DNA of 64,000 bases from contig WSYJ01000178.1 in assembly GCA_020186115.1 (NCBI GenBank), positions 1,178,001 to 1,242,000 of the forward strand. The letters run 5' to 3'. Position numbers and translations under genes: made by a program. Shown piece by piece: positions 31,201-40,742 of this stretch (positions are counted from its first letter, which is position 1; the number at the start of each line of letters is the position of its first letter). Source of the stretch: Histomonas meleagridis. Its lineage: Eukaryota; Parabasalia; Tritrichomonadida; Dientamoebidae. Below the pieces are notes generated by a model, which worked only from the letters and a program-made list of their open reading frames with translations, was not told the DNA's origin and ran no database searches.

Positions 31201-31413
31201 CCACGAAGTGCATTAATTGGTATTATCTGTGGTGCAGTAATCATCGTATTACTTATTATTGGACTCGTTCTCTTTTTAATTCAACGCAAACAAAAAGGAA
31301 ATTCGAATACGCAAACAGAAATGACAACGATAAGTTCATCAGAAGGTAACGCAGAAGTCATCAACAAAGAATTTAAAGACTTCGTTCTGAATGAAAATGA
31401 TCAATGGCTATAA
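28282..31413 (+). CDS. Double BspA-like surface protein (two LRR units in one frame)
   Basis: The 1043-residue protein reads as two BspA-like units in one frame. Unit 1: an N-terminal region with a hydrophobic segment at about 53-95, a lysine-preceded leader ending FFTQSIETYQSG, LRR_5 repeats at about 150-330, and a short SNTF/TDSNTFTKS stalk at about 366-420. Unit 2 begins at about 420 with two further hydrophobic segments ending FFVNALQTYSSG, which mirrors the unit 1 leader. LRRs follow at about 496-730, then a long stalk at about 773-890, a YYFYYSNFYT membrane-proximal motif, a membrane segment with ALIGIICGAVIIVLLIIG at about 977-1000, and a tail ending NENDQWL. Unit 1 has no membrane anchor of its own. 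The stop is in a TAAA context. The role is inferred to be adhesion or surface recognition. Confidence 0.8.
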   Translation: MKNADTSDAFSNHLTLNNSISFLFENLRNLSYIKSKFSVNNILKCYLKIQSPITNISIYFKEFFLFIISSILFLNFTKIILSSIISYITKLLSYNKDKIKSKILFLLFVLFFTQSIETYQSGTLTITTDDEYKNRNKYKKASHVIITGSVEEIGYEAFSEWTSLISVEIGDCVTSIGDYAFADCSGLKTITIGDNVRTIGQYAFQRCSSLNLVTFGNNVNTIGSGAFSTCSSLTIITIPNLVTSISSSMFRNCRSLKSIIIHENVNTIGNSAFQYCSSLIHITIPSSVTKIGSSAFYGCTSLQCIYYYGESEPEFVSSIFGSDVFYQVPAEYVMTIDSYNSDTFGTKAALKGTTVDGCSAMETQTFTQPSTFTKSNTFTDSNAFTKSNTFTDSNTFTKSNTYTDSNTCTKSNTFTNSNTMIDILFSNIVISLIVLFFFTIINHFISSFNVFNKNTHFISLIIILFFVNALQTYSSGTLTITKFDEFNNDYMSSTKKVIISSVEEIIQNAFAQWPYLTTVQIGSSVIRISASAFNSCPQLTDVQFGDDLETISEYAFSGCTSLRSITFPNSLRNIGDAAFSLCMFLSTVTFNEGLTTFGNLVFHSCSLKSVNIPSSVKTISSNPFIGCTQLQSIKVSTENWYFSNYNNDGILYDIKFTKIISYPAGSSLIGYTIPDTVVSIELTAFYYCSRLQTIIIGKSVSKIGTDSFNSCSSLKCIYFKGELPPDIESSAFSGVPADYVMVSEEFKGGLFGDKQITAGQIPTECNSVLVYLRTNTFSQSNTFTKSNTFSQSNTFTKSNTFSQSNTFTKSNTFSQSNTFTKSNTFSQSNTFTKSNTFSQSNTFTKSNTLTKSNTFTESNTLTKSNTFTKSNTFTLSNTYIKSNTFTKSDTFSLQFDGTFVHTIIFTYSITQTIIPKSIITNSISITLTHSTYYYIYSEFITYEYILYQYSTYYFYYSNFYTILHEDLHENDTFPRSALIGIICGAVIIVLLIIGLVLFLIQRKQKGNSNTQTEMTTISSSEGNAEVINKEFKDFVLNENDQWL
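30607..30822 (+). repeat. 36-bp tandem repeat coding the SNTF stalk
   Basis: There are six consecutive copies of a 36-base unit encoding TFSQSNTFTKSN. They differ almost only by a silent C/T in the Ser codon (agcc or agtc). Less regular SNTF/SNTL/SNTY units continue to about 30950. The near identity points to recent unit expansion, so stalk length is probably polymorphic. Confidence 0.9.
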
Positions 31414-32182
31414 ATCGATTGAATCATTTATGATCCAAAACATCAATAAATCTCGAATTCTATATATTTTATTTTGTTAATTCATTTTTCAGGAGGTTAC
31501 TGAAAAATTACAAACAGTAAAAAAGGCAGCACAAGTTCATTGTATTTTCGAATTAAATAATTGAATAGTAATGTCACCATATATTTTCGATGTTATTCTT
31601 TTGCTCAATGGGAGATATTAGCCGTCCAAAATCATATACTTGTGTCCGGTAGTTGAAAATTCAATCAGGTGAAGTTGTGTATATACAATATATTCAATTT
31701 GACCCAAGGCGGAGGTTCGATTCAGTGCAAAAAATATATTGGAAGCTATCATTGGTATCTTTGATTCTGTGGTGCATTCATCATATTCTTCGTTGGAATA
31801 AAAGTAGACGGCGCGATTGAAGCAGGTATTTTATTTTTTCAATTGGTTCCCAGAACAATTTTTTCAGTTTGACACAAATTTTGAGAAGCCGAAAAAGCAC
31901 GTTTAAATGTATTTATGTTCTCTCGACCGTTTTATGTAGGTTATGTATTTACATTTTTTCTCAATGTTACATCTGGCACAACATTCATCAATTGCACAGC
32001 TTCCTTTTGGCGTCTCTTAATGTACAAGTTTTTATAAGACTTCTCATTTCTTTGATGGATTTATCAAATATTCTACACATAATTCTACATCCATCTTCTC
32101 ATATAAAATTCTTCCAATAATCATATTATTTTTTGCTCTTCTATGAAAGAAATTAATAACTCAAAAAATTCACAAAAAAGAA
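31414..32182. other. Intergenic, no gene seen
   Basis: AT-rich region downstream of the double BspA gene. An 83-codon frame at 31869-32120 has no recognisable similarity. A GGTTCGATTC string near 31714 resembles a tRNA B box but has no matching tRNA around it. Confidence 0.4.
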
Positions 32183-32321
32183 AAAATCAAATCAAAAATT
32201 CTTTTTCTTTTATTTGTTCTATTTTTTACACAATCTGTTGAAATATTTCAATCAGGGACACTAAATATAACTACTAATGATGAATATAAAAATAGGAATG
32301 AATATAAAAAAGCATCACATT
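32183..32321 (+). pseudogene. BspA-like leader fragment, copy of 28573-28711
   Basis: 139 bases match 28573-28711 without gaps and with about 8 mismatches (near 94% identity). They encode the same lysine-rich leader and first ectodomain residues (FVLFFTQSVEIFQSG ... YKKASH). The match stops abruptly on both sides and there is no start codon or LRR continuation. It is an isolated leader cassette 3610 bases downstream of the original, in the same orientation. Confidence 0.85.
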
Positions 32322-32652
32322 TTTTCTATTTTCTATGGAATCCTAACATGTGGTGTAATTAGAGATACCACGAATAAAATTATTTATAAATAAGTTCGGA
32401 ATTACATAAATTATTGGAAATTCAATGAACATTATTTTTTTGTTGAAAATTGTAACCATAAAATCTAAATATCTCGAAATTGTCAGGACAACTTCCAAAA
32501 ACACGACAATTTTTAGAAAAGAAAACTTGAATATAATATTATATTTTATTAGTTATCTATGGTCAAAATATCAATAACCGCTTTCTGCCGCGCCACCCAT
32601 AAACACAGAAATGTAAAACAGTGAATTTCAATTATCGTTGTGCGTAAAGTAT
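32322..32652. other. Intergenic, no gene seen
   Basis: AT-rich spacer up to the 3' end of the UBR-type gene. Nothing recognisable. Confidence 0.35.
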
Positions 32653-35600
32653 TCAATAAATGTATTTCAATATTTCTCCAGACAGGAAGTCATCGATTAA
32701 CATATTTAATCTCTCCTCAGATAAAAACAATTCGAATTCATTTTTGAAGCCGATTCCTTCGTTTCCTAACAAGTCCAAATAAATTGAAGGGATTTGGTAC
32801 ATAAGAAAACTACTTTGATCTCTATAATTAAACACTAAAAGCGTTCTTGAGTTTTTGAAGTTTATATTCATTATAACATGTAAATCATCTTTTGAGTCTT
32901 TATAATAATCATATATTTGATTAGGTCCGAATGTTATTCCGTCATGTAAACTTATCATATATTCTTTATTAAATGAAGTCAGTTCATTATATAAATAAAA
33001 AGGTTCTTTACCGAAATACAAAAAATTATTTGGTAAATATATAAATTTAAATTGTTCAAATGTATATTCATTTCCATTATATTTAATATTATATCTTTTA
33101 CATAACTCTTCGTTCGATAATTCTAATTTCCAATCGATAAGTTCTTCATTATTTTCACCTAATGCATAATATTCAGTTAATCTTACGCGTCTTAAAAATA
33201 AAACAATTTCTTTTTCTTCTTTAATTTCATTTATATATTTTTGTATAATTTCATTTAAATTTATTTCGTTTTGATTACATTTTAATAAAAAAATAATAAA
33301 TCTTTGGAAAACAGAAAATTTTTCGTTTTGTATTATATCAAATGTGTTAAGAATTACTTTTAAGTTTAAATATAAATTTCGTGCTAATACATAAAACTTT
33401 TTCGGTTCTAAACTTAATGAATTTGATCGAAGTCGAACTTCATATAATATAATAACACTACAAAATGAATATATGATTTGATTAACATCATCGAATTGTT
33501 GTTTAAACATTTCAACAGCATTAATAATATTTTGTTGACTTAAATCATTTTTGTTATCAAGTTTCGGTATACAATTATTACGAATGTATCGATCAATTGG
33601 ACATTTGGAATTAGTTAAACATTTCCGATGTATTAAATGTGTACATAAAGTAAAACATTTTATATATTTTATTGTTTCATCATAAGTATCATATTGAAGA
33701 GGTATTGTTGAATGATATATGAAAAGTTGATAACAAAGAATTTCTTCATCTTCATTAAGAATAGTTTTACATGAACAACATTGCTCAACATATTGCGTTA
33801 AATCATTTTCATCAAGTTCAATGTTATTACCTTTTTCAAATTGTTCGATTTTCATATTAAACTTTTGTAATATCATTGACTTTAAATCTTTTGATTTATT
33901 ACTTTTGGATATATTTTCATTCGTTTTTGGTGTTTCATATGAAATGTTCATTTGTTGAAGTGCATTTTGTCCAATTGTTCCTAAATCACTTATTAAATCG
34001 ACAAATGATTTCGGTGGATAACTTTGGAATTGATATTTTTGATACATTAAAGACTCAAAATCATTTGGAATTTTTGCAATTAATTCTTCGATGTTATTAA
34101 CATTTATTGTTTTTGTTATATTTTTATTTGATGTTTTCCCATAAAATTTCGATGTTGTTAATAAAAGATTTATTATAAGTTGATTTGTTTCTTGCGATTT
34201 TTTACATAATAAAATATAATACTCAATTGCTAATAATGTTTTAGTGAATAATATCGAATGTAAATCCATTCCAAATGATTCTTCAATAAAAGGTTTAAAA
34301 GGCATTAATTCATTTGGATATTTAGAAATATATTTCGAATAAATCGATAATATTTTATTCGAATCATAAACAGGTGATAATGGATCCCATAAATCTTTTG
34401 ATTTTAATTTAAACATTAAACCTTTTGTAGATGAAGAAGAATTAGAAATTTTATCTAAATGACTTTTAATGATTTTTATATTTTTCATTTTATAATGAGA
34501 AAAAATATTATTAAAAGATTCATAAAATTTTGGCTTAAATAATAACTTAGAAATTAATTTTTGATTTATTTTTTCTTCTTTATTTCCATTAATTTCTAAT
34601 CGATCAAATATTAATGATGAAATAAAATGTATAAAAATGAAATATATTAAATCATTTTTATCTTTTTCTTCATCAAAAATTCCAATTGTATGAGCTATTG
34701 TATTAATCATTTTATCTTTATCTTGAATATATCCAAGACATAATTGCATTAATAAAAATAAATGTGGCAAAACTTTAAAATGTTCTAAATTTATTAACAC
34801 ATGTTTATACCCAAAACAATTCCTTAATATTTCATGGCAATCAAAATCATATGAAATTAAAACTCGTTGAAGATTTCTAGATATTAATAATAACAAATTA
34901 TCAACATTGTTAATATTATTCTTTAAAATATTATCTTTTTGTATCATAAACAAAGACTTTAATAATAAAAATGGTGGGAAAAAAAGCGAAATTTTACATC
35001 CACTAAACAATGAACTATTTATATTCTCATCTTTATAAATATCGAAAAAATATTTCTCAATTGTTTTAATCTTATTATTAATATTTATATTTTTACATTT
35101 TTCTATATGCACTAAAGTATCTGCAAAATTATAACTACATAAAACATATGAAAAATATCTATAATCATCAGATTTTTGAAGTATATTTGTATACACAATC
35201 AAGTTTTCATCAAAATGTATGTCAATAAGTTCATTTATTACGCGTTGATAATTTGATTCGAAATATTCATTCGAAAAAATAATACTTATTAAATCATAAA
35301 TTTCATAATAATTGGAATAAATTTCATTCCGACGATATAGAGAAGATGCTATTGATAATTGAATCTTTAAATTCGTTTTAATTATGTTCAAAAAACAATT
35401 ATACCAATCAAAATTATATTTATCAACACATGGAATTATTACATAATCTAAAAAGAATTGGAAACTTAGATCAAGCAAAGGTTCAATTTTAGATTTTTTC
35501 TTGTTGATTATAATTTCTTGATAATTATAATCGAGTAAATCACAATATTTAGTTAAAAAAATATAGCCAAACGATATCTTAAAGGAAGACTCAACAAGAA

Positions 35601-36195
35601 AATGACCAATAAAGTTTGTAAACTCAAAAACAACAGATGAGTCTGCAATAAAACATGAATCTATAAGATCGGTGATAATGTTATCTTTCTTCAAAGATGT
35701 AATTAGTAAATTTTGACATATATCCCCAGTTTGACAGAATTTGCTGAGCCACTTAAGTAATAAAATTGAATCGCCTGTATTGGTTTTGAATAGTTGCGGA
35801 AGCTGAGAGATGGCTGTATCAAAGATTTGTGGAAGAAAAGCAGAAATTGAGCGAGGAATCAAGGATTCTTTTTGAGGATGCTGGCTATGGTTTTTACAAT
35901 ATCCAGATGGTTTCCATTGACTTGAGTCACCGCAATCGCAATTACCGCCGCCAGGACGTTTTGTGACACGTAGTGAATGACCTTCGTGATTCCCATTAAA
36001 ATAACATTGAAGACAAATACAGCTATTTTGTTTTACGCCACAATCTTCGCAGTGAATTGATATATGATATGAATTCCAATATACATGACATTTACTTGAT
36101 TCTTTATTATTGAGACAATCAAGAAGATCTTCAAATTTTGTGAGCTTTGCTTGCTGGCAAAGAACAGATTCCCAGTCTTTGATTATTTCATTCAT
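32653..36195 (-). CDS. UBR-type E3 ubiquitin ligase (N-recognin)
   Basis: This ligase probably recognises N-degrons on substrates. I start it at the ATG at 36195 (1180 residues). The frame is open to 36279, but only with a TTG and no ATG. A UBR box lies at about residues 34-105 with the family's Cys/His pattern (CxxCG, CICLQCYFNGNHEGHS, GGGNCDCGDSSQWKPSGYC). A long helical middle follows, then a RING-H2-like cluster at about 808-870 with an insertion (CSCKTIL ... CTHLIHRKCLTNSKCPI), and a C-terminal region resembling the UAIN/autoinhibitory cap. Animal and yeast UBR1 proteins are about 1750-1950 residues, so this is a reduced version. The order UBR box, RING, C-terminal cap is that of the UBR1/2/3 group. 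Confidence 0.85.
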   Translation of the reverse strand: MNEIIKDWESVLCQQAKLTKFEDLLDCLNNKESSKCHVYWNSYHISIHCEDCGVKQNSCICLQCYFNGNHEGHSLRVTKRPGGGNCDCGDSSQWKPSGYCKNHSQHPQKESLIPRSISAFLPQIFDTAISQLPQLFKTNTGDSILLLKWLSKFCQTGDICQNLLITSLKKDNIITDLIDSCFIADSSVVFEFTNFIGHFLVESSFKISFGYIFLTKYCDLLDYNYQEIIINKKKSKIEPLLDLSFQFFLDYVIIPCVDKYNFDWYNCFLNIIKTNLKIQLSIASSLYRRNEIYSNYYEIYDLISIIFSNEYFESNYQRVINELIDIHFDENLIVYTNILQKSDDYRYFSYVLCSYNFADTLVHIEKCKNININNKIKTIEKYFFDIYKDENINSSLFSGCKISLFFPPFLLLKSLFMIQKDNILKNNINNVDNLLLLISRNLQRVLISYDFDCHEILRNCFGYKHVLINLEHFKVLPHLFLLMQLCLGYIQDKDKMINTIAHTIGIFDEEKDKNDLIYFIFIHFISSLIFDRLEINGNKEEKINQKLISKLLFKPKFYESFNNIFSHYKMKNIKIIKSHLDKISNSSSSTKGLMFKLKSKDLWDPLSPVYDSNKILSIYSKYISKYPNELMPFKPFIEESFGMDLHSILFTKTLLAIEYYILLCKKSQETNQLIINLLLTTSKFYGKTSNKNITKTINVNNIEELIAKIPNDFESLMYQKYQFQSYPPKSFVDLISDLGTIGQNALQQMNISYETPKTNENISKSNKSKDLKSMILQKFNMKIEQFEKGNNIELDENDLTQYVEQCCSCKTILNEDEEILCYQLFIYHSTIPLQYDTYDETIKYIKCFTLCTHLIHRKCLTNSKCPIDRYIRNNCIPKLDNKNDLSQQNIINAVEMFKQQFDDVNQIIYSFCSVIILYEVRLRSNSLSLEPKKFYVLARNLYLNLKVILNTFDIIQNEKFSVFQRFIIFLLKCNQNEINLNEIIQKYINEIKEEKEIVLFLRRVRLTEYYALGENNEELIDWKLELSNEELCKRYNIKYNGNEYTFEQFKFIYLPNNFLYFGKEPFYLYNELTSFNKEYMISLHDGITFGPNQIYDYYKDSKDDLHVIMNINFKNSRTLLVFNYRDQSSFLMYQIPSIYLDLLGNEGIGFKNEFELFLSEERLNMLIDDFLSGEILKYIY

Positions 36196-36547
36196 CAAAA
36201 AAAATACTTCTGGTGTATCGGCTTCACTTTTTGAACATAATTCTATTGAAATCGATCGAAAAATGCAAATTTTACACAATAAATTTATTTGATAATTTCT
36301 TTCATGTTGATATTTTCCAAAAGATTAATCGATTGTTATGACTTTATCGAACGAATTTTTTAAAAATTTCCAATATCATATGGTCAAAATCAGATCGAAT
36401 TTTGAAGTTTGAATAGTGAATATATCATAACAACGACATTTTTGTAATCTCCAACTTGTGTCATCATTAACATATAAATATTATTGAAAAAATATTGCAG
36501 GATTTGAAGATTGAGGAATTTTGTGATTTTTTCTGCCATTGAAAAAT
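36196..36547. other. Intergenic between divergent genes
   Basis: Divergent spacer between the UBR-type gene and the gene at 36580. Apart from the AACCGTT element I see only AT-rich sequence. Confidence 0.4.
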
Positions 36548-36554
36548 AACCGTT
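36548..36554 (+). promoter_or_regulatory. AACCGTT promoter-like element
   Basis: AACCGTT (in TAACCGTTATA) ends 25 bases before the ATG at 36580, the same spacing as at RPL18. Confidence 0.5.
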
Positions 36555-36579
36555 ATATCCTGACTATAACCTCTAAAAA

Positions 36580-39126
36580 ATGAGCAGTCGCAAATCTGTT
36601 CTTGATATTCTTACGGAGCAACAAGAACGTCTTATTTCCACTGCTCAACTCCTTTCATCTCAAGCGTCTACTCAAAAGGAAATTTCCGAATTACTTGTCA
36701 AAGGTTCCAAAGATCTTACCAGTGAATTACGACTTTTATCATTAGTTCGAGCCAAAATCATCAAAAACAAAATACGCCCTACCGAAAAAATAATATCATC
36801 ACCAACTTTCCGAGGTCTTCAATTTTCCAAAATGGAGTATTTTCCACCATTTATTAATCCCAATCTTTGTAATCATTATACTTATCTTTGTTCCTATATG
36901 CGAAAGAACCCCGAAACCCTTGCCAAAATCTTATTTGAATATTCCATCAAGAATCCACTTAAGACCACCAAAGTTGCCTATTCATTATTTCTTGCCTTAT
37001 ATCAACAAGGGTGGTGCATTGAAGAAGATCTAATGTTGTTTGAAGTCTTAACTTGCATGGCAGATTTACAATTTTCCGGCCGTCGATATTCACGACGTGA
37101 TCAATTAGCTAATCTTAAACCATATCCACCTCGGCAACTTAATTATTCACTTGATACCAGTGAAGCTGCAGTATCAGTCTATTTACCATTCATCACATTT
37201 TCCACCTCATATCTCTTTAATGGTGCCTCCTTTGCGTATCTTCAAACCTCCTTATCACCCATCATTCTTAAACTTCATTCTTTATCCTATTTATACGATT
37301 TACGCACAACATTCGAAACATTAGAAAACGGTCAAATGATCTCATTGGCGAACTTTAGTTATTGGAAAATCATATTAATGTATGCCAAACAAGTATTACA
37401 TTCCCTTGAACAATGTTTACCATTATTACCTCCATCCACGTTTGGGTTAATGGCATATCTCAAGTCACTCAACGTTGATTTATTTTTAGTTTTTTTCGAA
37501 GCGTTTATTAATCGCGCGTTGGATAGCCCAGCGATCTTAGGCTTATTATCGTGGCATCCTTCGCATGAGAACTGGAATCCTTCGAAAGACATTGCCGACA
37601 TCTTTCGTACTAAATCATTAAAGTCATTACCATCGAAACACTTAAGTTGTTTAGCGAAAGTGTTAATGATTTTACCGGAATATTCGGAGATCGACATTTC
37701 ACATTTTTTAGATTTATTAATATTACCATTAGACACAACTACTTCTTATATGATTAGTGAAGCAGAATTATTATCAACGAATCCGTCATTTCCGAAAGAG
37801 TTATTAATCACAACAGCAGATATTACATTATTACATAAGGCATTAAAATCTTTCTCAGGTCGAAATGAAGCATTAAATAAAATATTACAAAATATGGGAG
37901 ATGTGATAAAGAAAGATGAAAACTCAAATTTACATTTTCGGATTGTGTTGACACGAATTTCTAGAAAATCTTCAATCACAAGTTCGACCGAATGTTTCTC
38001 ATTATTTAGAAATAGTTCGAAAAATGATTTGTTAACAGATAATAATAATAACAATAAGAAAAAAGGTAATGATCCATACGCTGCGTTTTTTTGTGATACT
38101 TTAAGTTTAATGCCTTCACCAAAACAATTCGGATCTAAATCAATTGGCGAATATTTAAAACAAATGATATTAGTGACTTCGTTCTTCGTGCCGGAAAAAA
38201 ATATTTATCAATCAAACACTGTGTTATGGTACGCGTTGATGCAATTAGAAAATGAAAAATCGTTTTTGAAACGAATCGGTAAAGTCGTAGATGCAAGAGA
38301 AGAAATATCAATGAATTCGGCAGATAGAACTTCTTCTTTAAGAACGCAAAAAGAAAGAATTGAAAATTATTTGTACGTTGTGAAAAGTATTCGATTAAAT
38401 TTGCAAAGTCATATTAACTTACAATTGGCTGAAAGCTTAATTAAGGATAAGTTATGTCAACAATTCATAGAGGCTATGCATCATAGTCATGTGTTTGTTA
38501 CTGATGTGAAAGAATTTAGAAATGTGGTATCAGAAGTATTAAAATCTGCAAGTAGTATATTAAAAGAAAAAAACATCGATATGAACGTGTCAATGCAAAT
38601 TAGTCGAATTCTGTTCTTCAAATTGACTGAACATGTAACATTTAGAAGATATATGCAAAGTGATGCAGTCGTATGGAAAAGATCTGTAATCGTCTCGAAA
38701 ATATTAGAAAATAAACATGACGAGTTGATCAATGAAGCTAATAAAGATCAGCCGAAAACTTTCAAGAGCAAAATCCATTACCTACAAAGAGCGGCGGACT
38801 TGTTGGGCCACATCAGATTCAATTCTGGTATATCTGTCATAGTTTATTATGTGTTGGAGACCGTTTCTCTAATTCAGAGTTTATGCAAAAACTGTCGCGA
38901 TTTGAGTTTCGACGGTTGTTTACTATGGGTGTTGGTGAATACAAAGGCAAAACATATTTACGTGTTAAGTAAGTTTATTCAACACTTTTTGTTGTCGGAA
39001 AATTTGTTGGATAAGTTTATGACGCCTGAGGAAATTAGTCTGTTGGCTTTATTGCCATCAGCTGTTAGATATTTGATACAATTATGTAATCAATATGATA
39101 AAAGAGTTGTTACAAGTTGGGCTTAA
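36580..39126 (+). CDS. Possible RasGAP-like (GAPVD1-type) regulator, 848 aa
   Basis: I do not recognise this protein with certainty. It is wholly alpha-helical, with an N-terminal coiled-coil-like region (residues 1-60). A segment reading FNGASFAYLQTSLSPIILKL near residue 215 recalls the RGNSLATK...YLHETLGPII block of RasGAP domains. An earlier NPETLAKILFEYSIKNP block recalls the region before the GAP domain of GAPVD1. I do not see a convincing arginine-finger FLR motif, nor a VPS9 domain at the C-terminus. A low-complexity Asn/Lys stretch (NNNNKKK) lies at about residues 487-493. The gene ends TAAAA. It could equally be another helical trafficking protein. Confidence 0.35.
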   Translation: MSSRKSVLDILTEQQERLISTAQLLSSQASTQKEISELLVKGSKDLTSELRLLSLVRAKIIKNKIRPTEKIISSPTFRGLQFSKMEYFPPFINPNLCNHYTYLCSYMRKNPETLAKILFEYSIKNPLKTTKVAYSLFLALYQQGWCIEEDLMLFEVLTCMADLQFSGRRYSRRDQLANLKPYPPRQLNYSLDTSEAAVSVYLPFITFSTSYLFNGASFAYLQTSLSPIILKLHSLSYLYDLRTTFETLENGQMISLANFSYWKIILMYAKQVLHSLEQCLPLLPPSTFGLMAYLKSLNVDLFLVFFEAFINRALDSPAILGLLSWHPSHENWNPSKDIADIFRTKSLKSLPSKHLSCLAKVLMILPEYSEIDISHFLDLLILPLDTTTSYMISEAELLSTNPSFPKELLITTADITLLHKALKSFSGRNEALNKILQNMGDVIKKDENSNLHFRIVLTRISRKSSITSSTECFSLFRNSSKNDLLTDNNNNNKKKGNDPYAAFFCDTLSLMPSPKQFGSKSIGEYLKQMILVTSFFVPEKNIYQSNTVLWYALMQLENEKSFLKRIGKVVDAREEISMNSADRTSSLRTQKERIENYLYVVKSIRLNLQSHINLQLAESLIKDKLCQQFIEAMHHSHVFVTDVKEFRNVVSEVLKSASSILKEKNIDMNVSMQISRILFFKLTEHVTFRRYMQSDAVVWKRSVIVSKILENKHDELINEANKDQPKTFKSKIHYLQRAADLLGHIRFNSGISVIVYYVLETVSLIQSLCKNCRDLSFDGCLLWVLVNTKAKHIYVLSKFIQHFLLSENLLDKFMTPEEISLLALLPSAVRYLIQLCNQYDKRVVTSWA

Positions 39127-39429
39127 AAGTAAATAAAATTAAATATTTTGTTAAAAAATAAAAACATAATAATTAGTCATTTATATATTTGATAATTGTT
39201 CCTTTAATCTCATTGTTTTGATGAAAATGAAATGCTCTTCTGAATTCGCTGTAAATCAATTGATAAAAAAAATGTTTGGCTGCTACCAAATTTCAAAATT
39301 GCTGATTTTTTACCACGAACTAATTTAAATTCTTAAGTTCAGAACTCTCATTAACGACTGTTATTATCACATTCATTAGCTGTTTATGGAACAAAAACGA
39401 AATTATATTCATCATATATAAGTAATTAG
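39127..39429. other. Intergenic, no gene seen
   Basis: AT-rich spacer, possibly including the unrecognisable upstream part of the BspA tail fragment that follows. Confidence 0.35.
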
Positions 39430-39780
39430 ACATTTTCACATATTGAAACAGAATTTATTTATTACAATTATACAGTTGTAATTTATTCGACTTATTATAA
39501 TTATTATTCCAATTTCTTTACAATGTTTTATACTTCCAATGAAAATACACCAAATGGAATTACGACAAATGTTTTGATTGGAATTATTTGCGGATCATTT
39601 GCATTTGTTTTGGTCATTGTTGGAATTGTTATATTTTTAGTGAAAAGTAATAACAAGAAAGAAAAATCGAAATCAAAGTTACAATTTAAGGACACGACAA
39701 CATCAAGTACAAAGCAAATCGAAGAAGTAAATAGTCTAGTTGATGATATTACGAAAGAAGACGATGACAATTTTCTATGA
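39430..39780 (+). pseudogene. Orphan C-terminal anchor of a BspA-like protein
   Basis: The frame opens directly after a TAG (39427-39429) with TFSHIETEFIYYNYTV. It continues through YYNYYSNFFTMF, a membrane segment (VLIGIICGSFAFVLVIVGIV) and a tail ending EDDDNFL. This matches the last about 115 residues of the broken gene at 12027-13711 closely, including LQFKDTTTSSTKQ. There are no stalk repeats, LRRs or leader upstream. The part from the ATG at 39523 is a complete 85-codon frame that could make a small membrane protein, but a truncated gene end is likelier. Confidence 0.8.
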
Positions 39781-40742
39781 ATAAAATGTGTAATAATGAA
39801 AATTTTTTAATTTAATTTTTATACAAAAATTATGTGTTGTCACATAAAATAAAATTAAATCATATTAACGATAATATCATTTGACTTTAAAATGTTTTGA
39901 ATTAGTTTATTTAAATATGAAATTTTGAATTTTATGATGTTTAATTAGTATCACTGACTTTAAATATAACAAGGTAAATATTGTTGAACAACGATCAATA
40001 ATTTCGAATTATGATTGTAAATACATTAAATGTTAGCTTTTGAATGAAATGGGGTAAACTTTACTTGAATTCATTATTCTCAAAATCAAAAAATATTTTA
40101 TAAAATATAATTGATTTCGGACATAAAGAACTCCTTATATTTTAAAATGAATTAAATAATAAAATGCAATTGAATTCTCCAATTTTCAGATAAAATTTTC
40201 GCAATCACGTTCTTGAGGATATCGATACAACTGAAATCCCAATAAAATGTATTTCAAATGATGCATTTCTGTTCTCAACTGATTGTAGTACATAAATGTT
40301 GGAAAAAACAATGGATTTTGATCATTTTTTCATAATCATTTAGGGAATGAACTCAATGTACGTTAAGTACATTCAAATTTGACAAACTATGGTTGATCTC
40401 AAAAGCTGAAATATCGATATTTAGTTGAAATGAAAGTACCGAAATTTAATGCCAGGTGTAACACTTAAATTAATATGAAAAATATTGGTTATAAGTTTTA
40501 ATGATAGACTTTAACATAATGTTTTGACCTACAAATTATAAGAAATGAAAAAATTGAGAATTTTGTGAAATTGAATAAAAAAAAATTCTTTTATTTCTAT
40601 AATATAGAACCATTTATTATTGTTTTTTATGTGCGTTATATATGAATAGAAACCTATAAATAAATATTGATATTTTGTCTCTATAATAATTTCACAAAAA
40701 CCGATTTAATTTTTCACAATTGTACCTTCGCAACCCAAATAC
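39781..40742. other. Intergenic, no gene seen
   Basis: Nearly 1 kb of AT-rich sequence between the BspA tail fragment and the next ankyrin locus. No recognisable frame. AAAACCGAT near 40698 could be a weak AACCG-type element. Confidence 0.4.

Noticed and set aside
31711..31722. GGTTCGATTC resembling a tRNA B box
   Set aside because: No acceptor-stem pairing, no A box at the right distance and no anticodon arm in the sequence around it.
36196..36279. UBR-type protein starting at the TTG at 36279
   Set aside because: There is no ATG in this part. The ATG at 36195 lies 34 residues before the UBR box and suffices.
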